Below, piece by piece: positions 5,601 through 5,729 of a stretch of DNA of 5,729 bases. Source of the stretch: UBA9547 sp044349205 (lineage in GTDB: Bacteria > Bacteroidota > Bacteroidia > Cytophagales > UBA9547). The first letter of the stretch is position 1, and every line of letters starts with the position of its first letter. A program made the translations under genes and the position numbers. The stretch lies in assembly GCA_044349205.1 (NCBI GenBank), contig JBIKRJ010000156.1, forward strand, positions 1-5,729. The letters are read 5' to 3'. The notes beneath the pieces were generated by a model that saw only the letters and a program-made list of their open reading frames with translations, searched no databases and had not been told where the DNA came from.

Positions 5601-5729
5601 ATGATGGAACTATCCTCTTTTTCTAAAATAGACTCTGCTACCCAAAATCGTATCAACACTTGGCTAAATGGTAGTTACGACGACGCCACCAAAAATGAAA
5701 TTCGCCAATTGATAACCGAAGATAAAGAA
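5601..5729 (+). CDS. Phospho-sugar mutase (phosphoglucomutase/phosphomannomutase family), N-terminal fragment
   Basis: An open frame of 43 codons runs from ATG at 5601 (a second ATG follows at once at 5604) to the right edge. The visible part includes NRINTWLNGSYDDATKNEIR (17-36), then a polar stretch ending EDKE. This resembles the N-terminal helix of the long Bacteroidota phosphohexomutases, which begin with a WL-x(n)-YD-x-T motif before the conserved FGTGGLRG region; that region and the catalytic phosphoserine loop would lie just beyond the window. Such enzymes interconvert hexose 1- and 6-phosphates in the cytoplasm, for glycogen or cell-surface sugar synthesis. Whether glucose, mannose or another sugar is preferred cannot be told. 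The call depends on the N-terminal pattern only. Confidence 0.65.
   Translation, partial: MMELSSFSKIDSATQNRINTWLNGSYDDATKNEIRQLITEDKE

Overview
The window looks like chromosomal DNA of a member of the Bacteroidota (Flavobacteriales, Chitinophagales or a relative). The evidence is a PorX-type response regulator of the type IX secretion system, an outer-membrane protein of the OmpP1/FadL kind common in that phylum, the absence of clear Shine-Dalgarno sites, and promoter -7 elements close to the Bacteroidota form TAnnTTTG. No rRNA, tRNA, CRISPR array, insertion sequence or phage gene is visible.

Layout. Two divergent blocks are fired from the 130-bp region 4112-4241. Leftward: porX (2552-4111), then a 99-bp gap carrying a possible promoter, then a two-gene unit. 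That unit is a secreted aromatic/Asn/Gly-rich low-complexity protein (1070-2452), followed 10 nt later by an OmpP1/FadL-like outer-membrane beta-barrel protein that runs off the left edge (1-1059). Rightward: purQ (4242-4934) and nuoA (4934-5392), which overlap by one base (TAATG). Then comes a 208-bp non-coding gap and the first 43 codons of a phospho-sugar mutase (5601 to the right edge).

How the genes relate. PurQ is the glutaminase subunit of FGAM synthase (purine synthesis), NuoA is a membrane subunit of complex I, and the mutase interconverts hexose phosphates. These are housekeeping functions, and their adjacency looks like shared transcription rather than a shared pathway. PorX is a two-domain regulator, a CheY-like receiver joined to a PglZ/alkaline-phosphatase-superfamily enzyme, that controls type IX secretion. 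It keeps every phospho-relay residue and a full set of candidate metal-binding and nucleophile residues. The low-complexity protein and the outer-membrane protein both carry signal peptides and are probably co-transcribed, so they may act together at the outer membrane.

The least explained items are the low-complexity secreted protein with its GC-rich coding repeat, a perfect 9-bp inverted repeat that exactly brackets the purQ -7 element, and nuoA sitting behind purQ without nuoB after it. I do not see a convincing new defence or mobile system here.
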